Below are positions 1 to 7,844 of a stretch of DNA of 18,877 nt, one piece after another; within the stretch, counting starts at the first letter, position 1, and every line of letters begins with the position of its first letter. The stretch comes from Thiotrichaceae bacterium. GTDB lineage: Bacteria; Pseudomonadota; Gammaproteobacteria; Thiotrichales; Thiotrichaceae. Under the pieces are notes generated by a model. The model saw only the letters and a list, made by a program, of their open reading frames with translations. It had not been told where the DNA came from and made no database searches. The translations under genes and the position numbers were made by a program. The stretch lies in the NCBI GenBank assembly GCA_026992705.1, contig JALWYT010000181.1, positions 1-18,877 of the forward strand, read 5' to 3'.

Positions 1-1167
1 TTGCTTGAAAATACCATATTGCACAGGATCGGTATCCTGAAACTCATCAATCATCGCGATAGGATAACGCTGTTGCAGCTTGCTCTGTAATTGCTCACCC
101 GTAGGCGATTGCAGGGCTTGATTGAACTGAATTAATAAATCATTGAAGGATAGAATTTGTTGCTCACGCTTAACTTCATTGCCTCGTTGATTAAAAAACT
201 GAATGGCATCACGGATTAAATGGCTGAGTAATTGCTGTCGGTATTGTTGATATTGGCTAACGAAATCATCGCATAATGCAAAGAAATCTAAATCCTCAAG
301 GCTTTGGTTCTTCTTTAAACAACTTTGCAAATAACTAAGCTGAAACGCCTGAATACTGTCGGGAATATGGGCAATATCGTTATTATGCAAGCACGCCTCA
401 AGTTCAGCGAAGCTATCGGCAATATCTTTGCGTTTAATATATTTTTTGCGTTGGTTAAAAATTGAATTGTGCTTAATTAAAGCTTCTTCTAGCTGCAGTT
501 TGTTTTGTTCAAATGCCTGTTGCAAGTTAGAAAACAAGGCATTGATATCAATAGTCTCGCTAGAAGCCTCTGGAATAATTTTTACCTCACGGGCTAAAAA
601 TTGTTTAATCTGCCAGTAAAAATCATCAACACTCGCCCACGCTTGTTTAGCCACATCATAGCTTAGGTCATCCGCCTCAAAGATATTCTTTCGCCACCAA
701 TCCTTAGCAATTGGCAACAATAAATCATCCTCATTGGTATTAAACTCCAGCTCAAACGCCTTACCACTTAAAAAAGCAAACTCCTTCAATGCCCGTTGGC
801 AAAAGCCATGAATGGTAAAAATAGCCGCCTCATCCATACTCCGTACTGCCAACTCCAAACGAGCCTTGCAAGTATCGCTATCATATCGCTCTAATAAAGC
901 CGCAACAAAAGCATCCTCACTCTCAGTCCCCGCTTCAAGCCCCTGCAACACAGAATACAACTTCTCCCGAATCCGCCCGCGTAGCTCATCCGTTGCCGCG
1001 TTCGTAAACGTCACAACTAAAATCTGACTCACCAAACGCCCCGCTAAAATATGTCGCAAATACAAATTCGCAATCGTATAAGTCTTCCCCGTACCCGCAC
1101 TCGCCTCAATCAAATACAAAGCATTATCAGGATGCTCAAGCTGCTGTTCAATCGTGAATGGAATCAT
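1..1167 (-). CDS. recB: RecBCD exonuclease V, beta subunit (RecB), N-terminal part, cut by window edge
   Basis: This is the first 389 codons of a protein that continues beyond base 1. RecB is the 3'-5' helicase and nuclease subunit of RecBCD, which processes double-strand DNA ends and loads RecA. The N-terminus reads MIPFTIEQQLEHP and is followed by the Walker A loop EASAGTGKT (residues 32-40), then VVTFTNAATDELRGRIR (motif Ia region), the RecB-type stretch MDEAAIFTIHGFCQR, and helicase motif II DEFQDTDP at 374-381 just before the edge. The DEFQDTDP form and the FTIHGFCQR signature are RecB-specific within UvrD-type helicases. The ATG at 1167 has an in-frame stop upstream and no good Shine-Dalgarno. 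It lies 76 bases behind ychF on the same strand with no obvious terminator between them. The C-terminal nuclease domain is outside the window. Confidence 0.95.
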   Translation of the reverse strand, partial: MIPFTIEQQLEHPDNALYLIEASAGTGKTYTIANLYLRHILAGRLVSQILVVTFTNAATDELRGRIREKLYSVLQGLEAGTESEDAFVAALLERYDSDTCKARLELAVRSMDEAAIFTIHGFCQRALKEFAFLSGKAFELEFNTNEDDLLLPIAKDWWRKNIFEADDLSYDVAKQAWASVDDFYWQIKQFLAREVKIIPEASSETIDINALFSNLQQAFEQNKLQLEEALIKHNSIFNQRKKYIKRKDIADSFAELEACLHNNDIAHIPDSIQAFQLSYLQSCLKKNQSLEDLDFFALCDDFVSQYQQYRQQLLSHLIRDAIQFFNQRGNEVKREQQILSFNDLLIQFNQALQSPTGEQLQSKLQQRYPIAMIDEFQDTDPVQYGIFKQ

Positions 1168-1243
1168 TATGTCGTTTGTGCCTAGACGATATTAATAAAA
1201 AATACCGTTGAGCATAGTTATTTAGTACAACCTCAGCAAATTA

Positions 1244-2335
1244 CTAAACATTAAACCGAAAATGCACAACATCACCTTCTTGGAGAATGTAATCTTTTCC
1301 TTCTAAACGCCATTTGCCAGCGTCTTTGGCTCCTTGTTCGCCGCCGTATTTGATAAAATCGTCATAGGCGATGACTTCGGCTCGGATAAAGCCTTTTTCA
1401 AAGTCGGTGTGGATTTTGCCTGCTCCTTTGGGGGCAGTTGCTCCTTTGTGGACTGTCCATGCTCGGACTTCTTTTACGCCTGCGGTGAAGAAGGTTTGTA
1501 GACTGAGCAGTTGATAGCCCGCTCGGATTACGCGGTTTAAGCCGGGTTCTTCCAAGCCCATGTCTTGTAAAAATTCATCGCGTTCGTCGTCTTCTAATTG
1601 GGACATTTCTGCTTCTAGGGCAGCACAGACAGGAACAACTTCGGCATTTTCAGCGGCAGCAATTTCTTTTACGGCATCCAGATAAGGATTATCTTCAAAG
1701 CCATCATCGCTGACATTGGCGATAAATAAAATGGGTTTTACGGTGATTAGGCGTAGCTCTTTAATCCAAGGCTGTTGAGCGTCAGAAACATCGAATGAGC
1801 GGGCGGATTTGCCTTCGCCGAGATGCTCATAGAGTGCTTGATAAAATTCTTTTTGAGCGATTGCTTCTTTATTGCCAGATTTGGCGAATTTTGAAACCCG
1901 CGTAATGGCTTTTTCAACCGTTTCTAAATCGGCTAAGCCGAGTTCGGTGTTGATGATTTCAATATCGGCAACGGGGTCAATCTTGCCTGCTACATGCACA
2001 ATATCATCGTCTTCAAAACAGCGAACCACTTGTGCAATAGCATCGGTTTCACGGATATGCCCTAAAAATTGATTGCCGAGACCTTCGCCTTTTGATGCCC
2101 CTTCAACCAAGCCTGCAATATCGACAAATTCCATTGTTGTCGGCAAAACGCGTTCGGGATTAACGACTTTTTCTAGGGCTTTTAAACGTAAATCAGGGAC
2201 AGGGACAATGCCGACATTCGGCTCAATGGTACAAAATGGGTAGTTCTCTGCTTGAATTCCCGCCTTTGTTAATGCGTTAAATAAGGTTGATTTACCGACA
2301 TTGGGTAAACCGACAATTCCACACTTAAATCCCAT
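1244..2335 (-). CDS. ychF: Ribosome-binding ATPase YchF (OLA1 family)
   Basis: The 363-residue protein has the usual YchF length. YchF is an Obg-related P-loop NTPase that prefers ATP, binds ribosomes and has been linked to stress responses. Visible motifs are the P-loop GLPNVGKST (residues 9-17), the G3 motif DIAGLVEGAS (73-82), the G4-position motif NVSD (207-210), where a classical GTPase would have NKxD, and a C-terminal TGS domain ending EGDVVHFRFNV. The missing NKxD is normal for this family and explains its loose specificity. The start is ATG with AAGGTAAGG just upstream, which overlaps the pth stop codon, so pth and ychF are probably translated from one message. Only 8 bases separate the two genes. 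Confidence 0.97.
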   Translation of the reverse strand: MGFKCGIVGLPNVGKSTLFNALTKAGIQAENYPFCTIEPNVGIVPVPDLRLKALEKVVNPERVLPTTMEFVDIAGLVEGASKGEGLGNQFLGHIRETDAIAQVVRCFEDDDIVHVAGKIDPVADIEIINTELGLADLETVEKAITRVSKFAKSGNKEAIAQKEFYQALYEHLGEGKSARSFDVSDAQQPWIKELRLITVKPILFIANVSDDGFEDNPYLDAVKEIAAAENAEVVPVCAALEAEMSQLEDDERDEFLQDMGLEEPGLNRVIRAGYQLLSLQTFFTAGVKEVRAWTVHKGATAPKGAGKIHTDFEKGFIRAEVIAYDDFIKYGGEQGAKDAGKWRLEGKDYILQEGDVVHFRFNV

Positions 2336-2343
2336 TTTATACC

Positions 2344-2931
2344 TTACCTTTTGCTGTGTAATTGATTCATTGCCTTTTGGCTTTCGCCCGCGACAATTAA
2401 ATCAACACTTTCTAATGCAGCATCTATAGCTCGGTTAATTTCAATATGATCATCTTTTGAGGGGTTTGATAGTACATAGTCAATGACTTTGTTTTTGTCC
2501 CCTGGGTGACCAACGCCAAGCCGTAAACGCCAGAACTCTTTACCTAAATGTGATGTTATATCTCGCAAACCATTATGCCCACCATGACCACCACCTTTTT
2601 TCCAGCGAGCATCGCCGACTGGAATATCTAATTCATCATGAGCGACCAAAATTTCTGTTACAGGAATTTTGTAAAATTTAGCGAGTGCGGCAACGGATTG
2701 CCCGCTGCGGTTCATAAAGGTTGTGGGTTTTAGTAGCCAAACTTGATTGCCATCAAAGTTTACTCGACAAACCTCACCAAAAAACTTGCTTTCAGAACGA
2801 AATAACACGCCCTGTTGGCGTGCTATTTCATCAACAAACCAGAAGCCTGCATTATGGCGTGTTGCCTCATACTTGCTTCCGGGGTTGCCTAAACCGACAA
2901 TGAGTCGGATTGGCTTGCTCTGATTAGACAT
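2344..2931 (-). CDS. pth: Peptidyl-tRNA hydrolase (Pth)
   Basis: The 195-residue protein is of normal length for bacterial Pth, which cleaves the ester bond of peptidyl-tRNA released from stalled ribosomes so the tRNA can be recycled. All catalytic and binding residues are visible: N16 in GLGNPG, the catalytic H26 in TRHNAG, N74 in TFMNRSG, D99 in AHDELD, and N120 in GGGHGGHNGLRD. The gene lies between rplY (8 bases upstream) and ychF (8 bases downstream), the common gammaproteobacterial order. No Shine-Dalgarno is evident before the ATG, so initiation probably depends on coupling to rplY translation. Confidence 0.97.
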   Translation of the reverse strand: MSNQSKPIRLIVGLGNPGSKYEATRHNAGFWFVDEIARQQGVLFRSESKFFGEVCRVNFDGNQVWLLKPTTFMNRSGQSVAALAKFYKIPVTEILVAHDELDIPVGDARWKKGGGHGGHNGLRDITSHLGKEFWRLRLGVGHPGDKNKVIDYVLSNPSKDDHIEINRAIDAALESVDLIVAGESQKAMNQLHSKR

Positions 2932-2939
2932 AAAGCCAA

Positions 2940-3290
2940 TTAGACTCGCTTAAAGTCCGCATGTAGAGCGTGATTTTTAACAGGGTGACGCTGTAAATCA
3001 CAGATTGTTACCGTCTCTGTTTTACCTTCACCAAAATCAAGCGTAATTTCAGAGGCAAAGAAATCATTGTCTAATAGAAAACGCTCGATTTCGTTTTGGC
3101 GTAATGTGATCGACATAGCGTCCTTATCACCACCATAAACAACCGCAGGAACACCTTTGACGTAAGAGGTTTTTTCATTACCTTCTTCGTCTTTTTTGGT
3201 GATTTCAAATATATTCGTACGGCGTAGGCGGCGGCTCGCACCTTTCCCTAGCTCTGTACGTTCTGTAACATTTAATACATATTCTGACAT
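2940..3290 (-). CDS. rplY: 50S ribosomal protein L25 (bL25), short form with internal insertion
   Basis: L25 binds 5S rRNA in the central protuberance of the 50S subunit. The signature TELGKGASRRLRR lies at residues 12-24, the strand VPAVVYGG at 47-54, and the closing DLQRHPVKNHALHADFKRV at the C-terminus. At 116 residues it is longer than the E. coli single-domain L25 (94) and far shorter than the two-domain CTC/TL5 form found in Pseudomonas (about 200). The extra length is an insertion of roughly 18 residues, charged and glycine-containing (about residues 27-46), between RRLRR and VPAVVYGG, where E. coli has only two or three residues. The C-terminal CTC domain is absent, since pth begins 8 bases later. 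The start ATG follows GGAG at good spacing. The gene is preceded by two inverted repeats that may regulate it. Confidence 0.93.
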   Translation of the reverse strand: MSEYVLNVTERTELGKGASRRLRRTNIFEITKKDEEGNEKTSYVKGVPAVVYGGDKDAMSITLRQNEIERFLLDNDFFASEITLDFGEGKTETVTICDLQRHPVKNHALHADFKRV

Positions 3291-3314
3291 TGTCAGTCTC
3301 CATTTTATAAACGA

Positions 3315-3341
3315 GAAAAGAGCTTCAAAGAAGCTCTTTTC
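3315..3341 (-). terminator. Perfect 12-bp hairpin between prs and rplY
   Basis: On the minus strand a 12-base arm GAAAAGAGCTTC, a TTT loop and its exact complement form a perfect stem with AAAA/TTTT at its base. It lies after the prs stop and about 25 bases before the rplY ATG. The form fits a Rho-independent terminator of prs. Because rplY follows so closely, it could equally be an attenuator or part of an rplY leader. No separate U-tract follows beyond the T run inside the stem. Confidence 0.6.
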
Positions 3342-3351
3342 ACAAGATACT

Positions 3352-3373
3352 GCTAACCCGCGACCAAGTTAGC
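3352..3373 (-). promoter_or_regulatory. Second inverted repeat in the prs-rplY gap
   Basis: GCTAAC and GTTAGC form a perfect 6-bp inverted repeat around a 10-base GC-rich loop, upstream of the 12-bp hairpin in the rplY direction. The two structures together fill most of the 95-base gap. This could be a structured 5' leader for rplY or part of the prs 3' end. I cannot match it to a known motif from memory. Confidence 0.35.
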
Positions 3374-3385
3374 AATGTTGAAATC

Positions 3386-4345
3386 TTATAAGCCAGCAAA
3401 TAATTCACTTACCGATTCTTCATGACTAATGCGTAACATCGTCTTGGCAAGTAAACTTGATACTGAAAGCTGGCGGATTCTACCACATTTTTCAGCTTTT
3501 TCACTCAATGGTATGGTATTTGTTACCACAACTTCATCAAGCTCGGAATTTTCGATATTTGAAATTGCTGCACCAGAGAAAACCGCGTGAGTGGCATAAG
3601 CGGTTACACTGCTTGCACCGTGTTCTTTTAGTGCATTGGCAGCATTGCATAATGTGCCTGCGGTATCGACTAAATCATCAACAATCACGCAAGCTTTTCC
3701 TGAAACATCACCGATGATATTCATCACCTCCGCTTTATTTGGCTCTGGGCGACGTTTATCAATAATCGCTAGATTTGTGTCATCTCCTAAGCCTTTGGCA
3801 ACTGCTCTTGCTCTGACGACACCCCCAACATCAGGAGAAACAACGGTTAAATTCTCCAGTTTTTTATCTAAAATATCGCCTAATAGCACACCTGAAGCAT
3901 AGATATTATCAACAGGAACATCAAAAAAGCCTTGTACCTGTTCTGAGTGTAAATCGACAATTAATACACGATCAATATGCACATTGGAAATCATTGCAGC
4001 AATGACTTTAGCGGAAATAGGTACACGACGGGAGCGAACGCGGCGATCTTGTCGGGCATAGCCGTAATAAGGAATAACAGCCGTAATTCGACCTGCTGAC
4101 GAGCGATAAAGTGCATCAGCAATGATTAATAATTCAACCAGATTATCATTAGTAGGAGCACAAGTTGGCTGGATAATAAAGGTATCACGTCCTCGGACGT
4201 TTTCCATTATTTCTACATGGGTTTCCCCATCACTAAATCGACCTACATTGATTTTGCCGAGAGTAAGACCGAGGTGATCAACGACATCGCGTGCGAGTTG
4301 GGGATTTGCGTTTCCTGCAAATACCATCATACTGTCATCTGACAT
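3386..4345 (-). CDS. prs: Ribose-phosphate pyrophosphokinase (PRPP synthetase)
   Basis: The 319-residue enzyme makes phosphoribosyl pyrophosphate from ribose 5-phosphate and ATP, feeding purine, pyrimidine, histidine, tryptophan and NAD synthesis. Class I features are clear: VGRFSDGE (34-41), ENVRGRDTFIIQPT, the flexible-loop segment YARQDRRVRSR (about 96-106), the metal-site histidine H133 in DLHSEQVQG, and the PRPP-binding loop VIVDDLVDTAGTL (220-232). The serine after H133 is where alanine is common. Two more in-frame ATGs (M6, M7) would also give a plausible N-terminus; the first ATG is kept because no start has a strong ribosome binding site. The gene lies 33 bases downstream of tRNA-Gln and is probably cotranscribed with it. 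Confidence 0.97.
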   Translation of the reverse strand: MSDDSMMVFAGNANPQLARDVVDHLGLTLGKINVGRFSDGETHVEIMENVRGRDTFIIQPTCAPTNDNLVELLIIADALYRSSAGRITAVIPYYGYARQDRRVRSRRVPISAKVIAAMISNVHIDRVLIVDLHSEQVQGFFDVPVDNIYASGVLLGDILDKKLENLTVVSPDVGGVVRARAVAKGLGDDTNLAIIDKRRPEPNKAEVMNIIGDVSGKACVIVDDLVDTAGTLCNAANALKEHGASSVTAYATHAVFSGAAISNIENSELDEVVVTNTIPLSEKAEKCGRIRQLSVSSLLAKTMLRISHEESVSELFAGL

Positions 4346-4378
4346 GACTAATTCTCGTGACTTCAGGAAAATAGAAAA

Positions 4379-4453
4379 TGGCAGGGCCGGTAGGATTCGA
4401 ACCTACGCATGACGGGATCAAAACCCGTTGCCTTACCACTTGGCGACGGCCCT
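4379..4453 (-). tRNA. tRNA-Gln (anticodon TTG)
   Basis: The 75-base gene folds as a full cloverleaf. The anticodon loop is TTTTGAT with anticodon TTG, the T-loop begins TTCGAAT, G73 is the discriminator base, and CCA is encoded. The acceptor stem is fully paired. Its first pair is A1-U72, whereas E. coli tRNA-Gln has U1-A72; both are weak pairs, which suits glutaminyl-tRNA synthetase. The gene stands between ispE and prs, as in Pseudomonas. Confidence 0.96.
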
Positions 4454-4477
4454 TCAGAAGAATTTTCAAGAGTGCGA

Positions 4478-4505
4478 ATCATACACGCTTTAGAATAACT
4501 TTCAA
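4478..4505 (-). promoter_or_regulatory. Predicted sigma-70 promoter for tRNA-Gln and prs
   Basis: On the minus strand, TTGAAA (4505-4500) and TATGAT (4483-4478) are separated by 16 bases, each hexamer differing from consensus at one position. Transcription would start near 4471, about 18 bases before the mature tRNA 5' end. The -10 hexamer contains the ispE stop codon TGA, so the promoter is embedded in the end of the upstream gene. Confidence 0.6.
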
Positions 4506-5321
4506 GGGGGAAGTGCATTTTCCCTTAGTGACAAAACCTTGCCACTTTTCTGGTAGTTGTTCTAGCACATTAAGTGCTTCATTTTTATTAGGAAATGAAG
4601 CAAAGATACAACTTCCAGACCCTGTAAGCCTTGACTCTGCAAACTGTGAAAGCCAGTTTAACGCATCATCAACTTCAGTGTATTTTTTCCTGACGAGTGG
4701 CTCGAAAACATTTATCGACTGCCCTGTGAGGAAGTGCGATATTCTGATGGGTTTGCAGTTTCGTGTCAATCCTTGATCAGAAAAAATTTCTGCAGTTGAT
4801 ACATGCACATCAGGACACACAACAATAAACCAAGGTTCAGACAAATCAACGGCTTCAATCTGCTCGCCCACACCTTCTGCCCATGCTGCATGACCATGCA
4901 CAAAAATCGGTACATCAGCCCCCAATTGTAAACCTAGCTCTGCTAATTCATTATCACTGAGCTGGCAGCCCCAGAGTTTATTTAACCCCTGCAAAACCGT
5001 TGCCGCATCAGAGCTACCACCGCCTAAACCACCGCCCATTGGCAATTTTTTAATAACCGTAATATCAACACCCAATGGGCTATTGGTTTTTTGCTGCAAT
5101 AATTTAGCCGCTTTAATCACTAAATCATTTTGTTCCGCCACACCTTCAACATCGTTGGTGCGATGAATTTCACCATCACTGCGTAATGATAAGCTGATTT
5201 CATCGCAATAATCTAAAAACTGAAACAGTGTTTGTAGCAGATGATAACCATCTTCGCGTCGCCCTGTGATGTGTAGAAATAAATTTAATTTAGCGGGAGC
5301 GGGTAGTATTAAACTTTGCAT
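4479..5321 (-). CDS. ispE: 4-diphosphocytidyl-2-C-methyl-D-erythritol kinase (IspE)
   Basis: This GHMP-family kinase phosphorylates CDP-methylerythritol, the fourth step of the MEP pathway to isoprenoid precursors. The protein is 280 residues from the chosen start. It shows PAPAKLNLFLHI with catalytic K11, the glycine-rich ATP loop PMGGGLGGGSSDAA (about 95-108), the catalytic aspartate D136 in LGADVP, and the late GHMP motif RLTGSGSCIF. The reading frame is open up to a TTG at 5342, but homologues begin close to the ATG at 5321, which follows the lolB stop by two bases. The TTG start would add seven residues and overlap lolB. No strong Shine-Dalgarno is present, so coupling to lolB translation is likely. 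Confidence 0.95.
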   Translation of the reverse strand: MQSLILPAPAKLNLFLHITGRREDGYHLLQTLFQFLDYCDEISLSLRSDGEIHRTNDVEGVAEQNDLVIKAAKLLQQKTNSPLGVDITVIKKLPMGGGLGGGSSDAATVLQGLNKLWGCQLSDNELAELGLQLGADVPIFVHGHAAWAEGVGEQIEAVDLSEPWFIVVCPDVHVSTAEIFSDQGLTRNCKPIRISHFLTGQSINVFEPLVRKKYTEVDDALNWLSQFAESRLTGSGSCIFASFPNKNEALNVLEQLPEKWQGFVTKGKCTSPLKVILKRV

Positions 5322-5323
5322 TT

Positions 5324-5956
5324 TTAATGGCGGGTTTGCCAATTTTTGACAATAATTTTAATACGGGTATTATCACTAAGATGTTGCAATGTGATTTTTT
5401 TAGGGAAGGCATACGCTCCATTTGTTGCATAAGCAGGGTAATCCACTCGCCAGCCTGCTTGTAACAAGGTGATTGGGCGACCATAGTCATCAAGTGTGAC
5501 TTTTGTGGTGGAGTAATTTGGTGATGGTATACCTAGTGCCCAAGATTTCATGCCTTTAAGTGGTAAAGCAACTTTTAGTTGTGTTTTTACTAAATTTTCA
5601 GCATCACGGTCACGATAAATTTTGCCATTCTGCCCTTTTAGTATTACACCTTGATTGGTACTTTTAATATATGCCAATACTCTACCTGTTAGAGGATGTT
5701 TGATATTCATTTCATAATCCTCTCCTTGGCGTTGCAACCATGACAGGCTAAATGACCAGTTATTACTTTCATAACGTACTGAAACTTTGCCTTGTAATCG
5801 CCATTCTTTGATGTTCAAGAATTTTGTTTGGCGTTGCTGCCAAGTTAAGTTTTTATTAGATGGCTTTTTAACAGTGGGATTCTTTAATTGACTACTACAA
5901 GCCACTAAAAGCAAAGGAAGAGTAAATAGTTGAAAGTAAACAATCCATTTTTTCAT
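5324..5956 (-). CDS. lolB: Outer-membrane lipoprotein receptor LolB
   Basis: LolB takes lipoproteins from periplasmic LolA and inserts them in the outer membrane; it is itself a lipoprotein. The 210-residue product starts with a lipoprotein signal peptide: MKKW, a hydrophobic stretch, then lipobox LVAC with lipidated C20. Position +2 after the cysteine is serine, not aspartate, consistent with outer-membrane sorting. The mature part has LolB-like features: EWRLQGKVSVRY, SWLQRQGEDYEMNIKHPLTG, and a late AGWRVDYPAY segment. The start ATG has AAGGA at good spacing. The stop is two bases from the ispE ATG, and the lbcA-like gene ends 10 bases upstream, so the three genes form one tight cluster. 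Confidence 0.92.
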   Translation of the reverse strand: MKKWIVYFQLFTLPLLLVACSSQLKNPTVKKPSNKNLTWQQRQTKFLNIKEWRLQGKVSVRYESNNWSFSLSWLQRQGEDYEMNIKHPLTGRVLAYIKSTNQGVILKGQNGKIYRDRDAENLVKTQLKVALPLKGMKSWALGIPSPNYSTTKVTLDDYGRPITLLQAGWRVDYPAYATNGAYAFPKKITLQHLSDNTRIKIIVKNWQTRH

Positions 5957-5966
5957 TATATTATCC

Positions 5967-7715
5967 TTAATTTTTTATGTTAGAGTTAGTATTTGCTAAC
6001 TTCTTTTTAACAGCAATCAAATTTTCATCTTTAGCATGTTTTTTTAACATCTCCGTCAAAAGTTTTTTTGCCTCTGCGAGCTTTCCACGTTTAGCTAATA
6101 CTTCTACTAAGTGACTAGCGACTTCAGGGTCAGGCAATTTTTTATATGCCTTCCTAAGTAAACGTTCAGCCACTTGTAAGTTCCCACGCTGATATTCAAC
6201 CCATCCCATACTATCAATAATGGCAGGATCATCAGGTCTTATTTTCAATGCCTTAGCAATATATGTTTTCGCCTCATCAAAACGTGTTGTATAAATTGCC
6301 AACGAGTAACCGAGAGCATTCAGTGCTGTTACATTTTCAGGTGTTTTGCTTAGGATTTTCTTTAAATCCTTTTCGGCATTTTTAATATCTCCCATCTGAC
6401 TATAGACCAATGAGCGAGAATAGAGCCCATCAAAATCATCGGGAGCAATTTCTAATATTTTTTGGTAAGCCTTTAATGCCTCCTCATACATTTTTTTCTG
6501 GTACAAAATTTGTCCTTCAACTAATAATAAAGCGATAATTTCTTCATCACTATCTGCCTCAGTCACTTTTAACTGCAAATACTTTCTTGCTGCATTTAAG
6601 CCTTTCTTATCTAAAATTAATTTAGCCTTGTTGATCTCTGCTTCTTGAAAATACTCAGTATTTTCTGCCTTACTATAAGCAGTCAGTGCTTTGTCATAAT
6701 CTCCTTGTTTTTCATAAATCTGACCTAAAAAATATTGGGCATCATCGGCTCTTTTTTCATGAGGATTATGTGATAATTTTTCAAAAAAGGGACGTGCCGC
6801 CTCATAATTTTTCATATCAAAATTTAACAAACCCAATGTATAAACAATATCCGTATTATTCGGTAATTGTTGATAAAGAACTTTAAACAGGGACTCAGCT
6901 TTTTGGTACTCTCCTACTAAAACTAATAATCGAGCATATTCTAGTTTTAAGTTAGCATTCTGTGTTGATGCTACAATGGGTTCAAGTTCTTTGATCGCTT
7001 CAGTCTCCTGATCTAAATTCATCATCGCTTTCGCATAAATAATATTGGCTCTATCCCTAATTTTAACATCGTGGGACTTTCTGCTTTTTGCAACTGCTTG
7101 CAAGGCATCTTCAAAATTTCCTGCATTTATCGCTAAAGTCGCTAATGCTAGGCTAGCCTCATCAGGCTTGCCAGATTGCTTTGCAAATAATTTAAACGCT
7201 TTATAGGCAGATTTTTTATTAGACTCAAAACTGACTAAAGAAGCAACAAAGGCAAAACCATGCTTATTTCTTTTATCCAAATATTGCTGTATCCAAAGTA
7301 ACTCTTTAGCTGCGGCTTCAGGCTTATTCATACGAATATTTAATAATGCGAGATATTGATGTGCATCAACAGAATCATTATTCGCTTTTACCCACTGCTC
7401 TGCCGCTTTCATAGCATCTTTATTATTATTAGTGCGAGCTGCCAGAGCTGTTACACGCTTGGCAATATTGGGTGAGCTATTTTCTGAAATAAGTTTCATA
7501 TAATAAAATAACGACTTATCGAGCTTACCAGACTTACCATACAACTCTGCCAATAAAACATAGTAAACTTGTCTTGCCATCGGCGAACCAAGCACATTGG
7601 TTTCTATGGATTCATCAGGTAAAGTACGTGAAGTTTCCCCATCAACGGTACATGCAAATAAGCCAAATACCAAAGGGAAAAGAAAAGTAGCAGGTTTGAG
7701 GATAATTTTACGCAT
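5967..7715 (-). CDS. lbcA: TPR-repeat lipoprotein, LbcA-like
   Basis: The 582-residue protein has a lipoprotein signal peptide (MRKIILKP, hydrophobic core, lipobox LFAC, lipidated C22) followed by tetratricopeptide repeats through to the C-terminus; clear ones include NTDIVYTLGLLNFDMKNYEA, ADDAQYFLGQIYEKQGDYDK and PAIIDSMGWVEYQRGNLQ. Its place between lolB and divergent hemA matches P. aeruginosa PA4667, which I recall as LbcA, the lipoprotein that binds protease CtpA and helps it degrade peptidoglycan hydrolases. The same role here is inferred from position and domain type; no ctpA is in the window. The frame is open to a TTG at 7724, but the ATG at 7715 gives a better signal peptide start. 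Neither has a convincing ribosome binding site. Confidence 0.85.
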   Translation of the reverse strand: MRKIILKPATFLFPLVFGLFACTVDGETSRTLPDESIETNVLGSPMARQVYYVLLAELYGKSGKLDKSLFYYMKLISENSSPNIAKRVTALAARTNNNKDAMKAAEQWVKANNDSVDAHQYLALLNIRMNKPEAAAKELLWIQQYLDKRNKHGFAFVASLVSFESNKKSAYKAFKLFAKQSGKPDEASLALATLAINAGNFEDALQAVAKSRKSHDVKIRDRANIIYAKAMMNLDQETEAIKELEPIVASTQNANLKLEYARLLVLVGEYQKAESLFKVLYQQLPNNTDIVYTLGLLNFDMKNYEAARPFFEKLSHNPHEKRADDAQYFLGQIYEKQGDYDKALTAYSKAENTEYFQEAEINKAKLILDKKGLNAARKYLQLKVTEADSDEEIIALLLVEGQILYQKKMYEEALKAYQKILEIAPDDFDGLYSRSLVYSQMGDIKNAEKDLKKILSKTPENVTALNALGYSLAIYTTRFDEAKTYIAKALKIRPDDPAIIDSMGWVEYQRGNLQVAERLLRKAYKKLPDPEVASHLVEVLAKRGKLAEAKKLLTEMLKKHAKDENLIAVKKKLANTNSNIKN

Positions 7716-7844
7716 AAATATCAACTATTTTAGAAGTGGCATAGAGGTTATTAGATATTTCACCAGAAAATAAATACATATCTACTTGTATTCCTGTATA
7801 ACGTATCAGAAAATCTGACCCTAAATTTATTAACACTATAAATA
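7716..7844. promoter_or_regulatory. Divergent regulatory region between lbcA-like gene and hemA
   Basis: This AT-rich region must hold promoters in both directions. For hemA, CTGACC (7815-7820) and TATAAA (7837-7842) lie 16 bases apart, but the -10 box ends only two bases before the ATG. The inverted repeat TCAGA-AAA-TCTGA (7806-7818) overlaps that -35 box and could be an operator. I found no convincing promoter toward the lipoprotein gene. Confidence 0.35.

Noticed and set aside
428..1027. Two plus-strand ORFs of 63 and 71 codons
   Set aside because: They lie antisense to recB, whose minus-strand frame carries clear helicase motifs.
4378..4776. Plus-strand 132-codon ORF beginning with AGPVGFEPTHDG
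   Set aside because: This is the well-known false translation through an antisense tRNA gene (here tRNA-Gln) running on into antisense ispE.
5322..5342. TTG start for ispE
   Set aside because: The ATG at 5321 matches the family N-terminus and follows the lolB stop directly.
5290..5493. Minus-strand 67-codon ORF
   Set aside because: It overlaps the 3' end of lolB in another frame and the start of ispE; no ribosome binding site or recognisable content.
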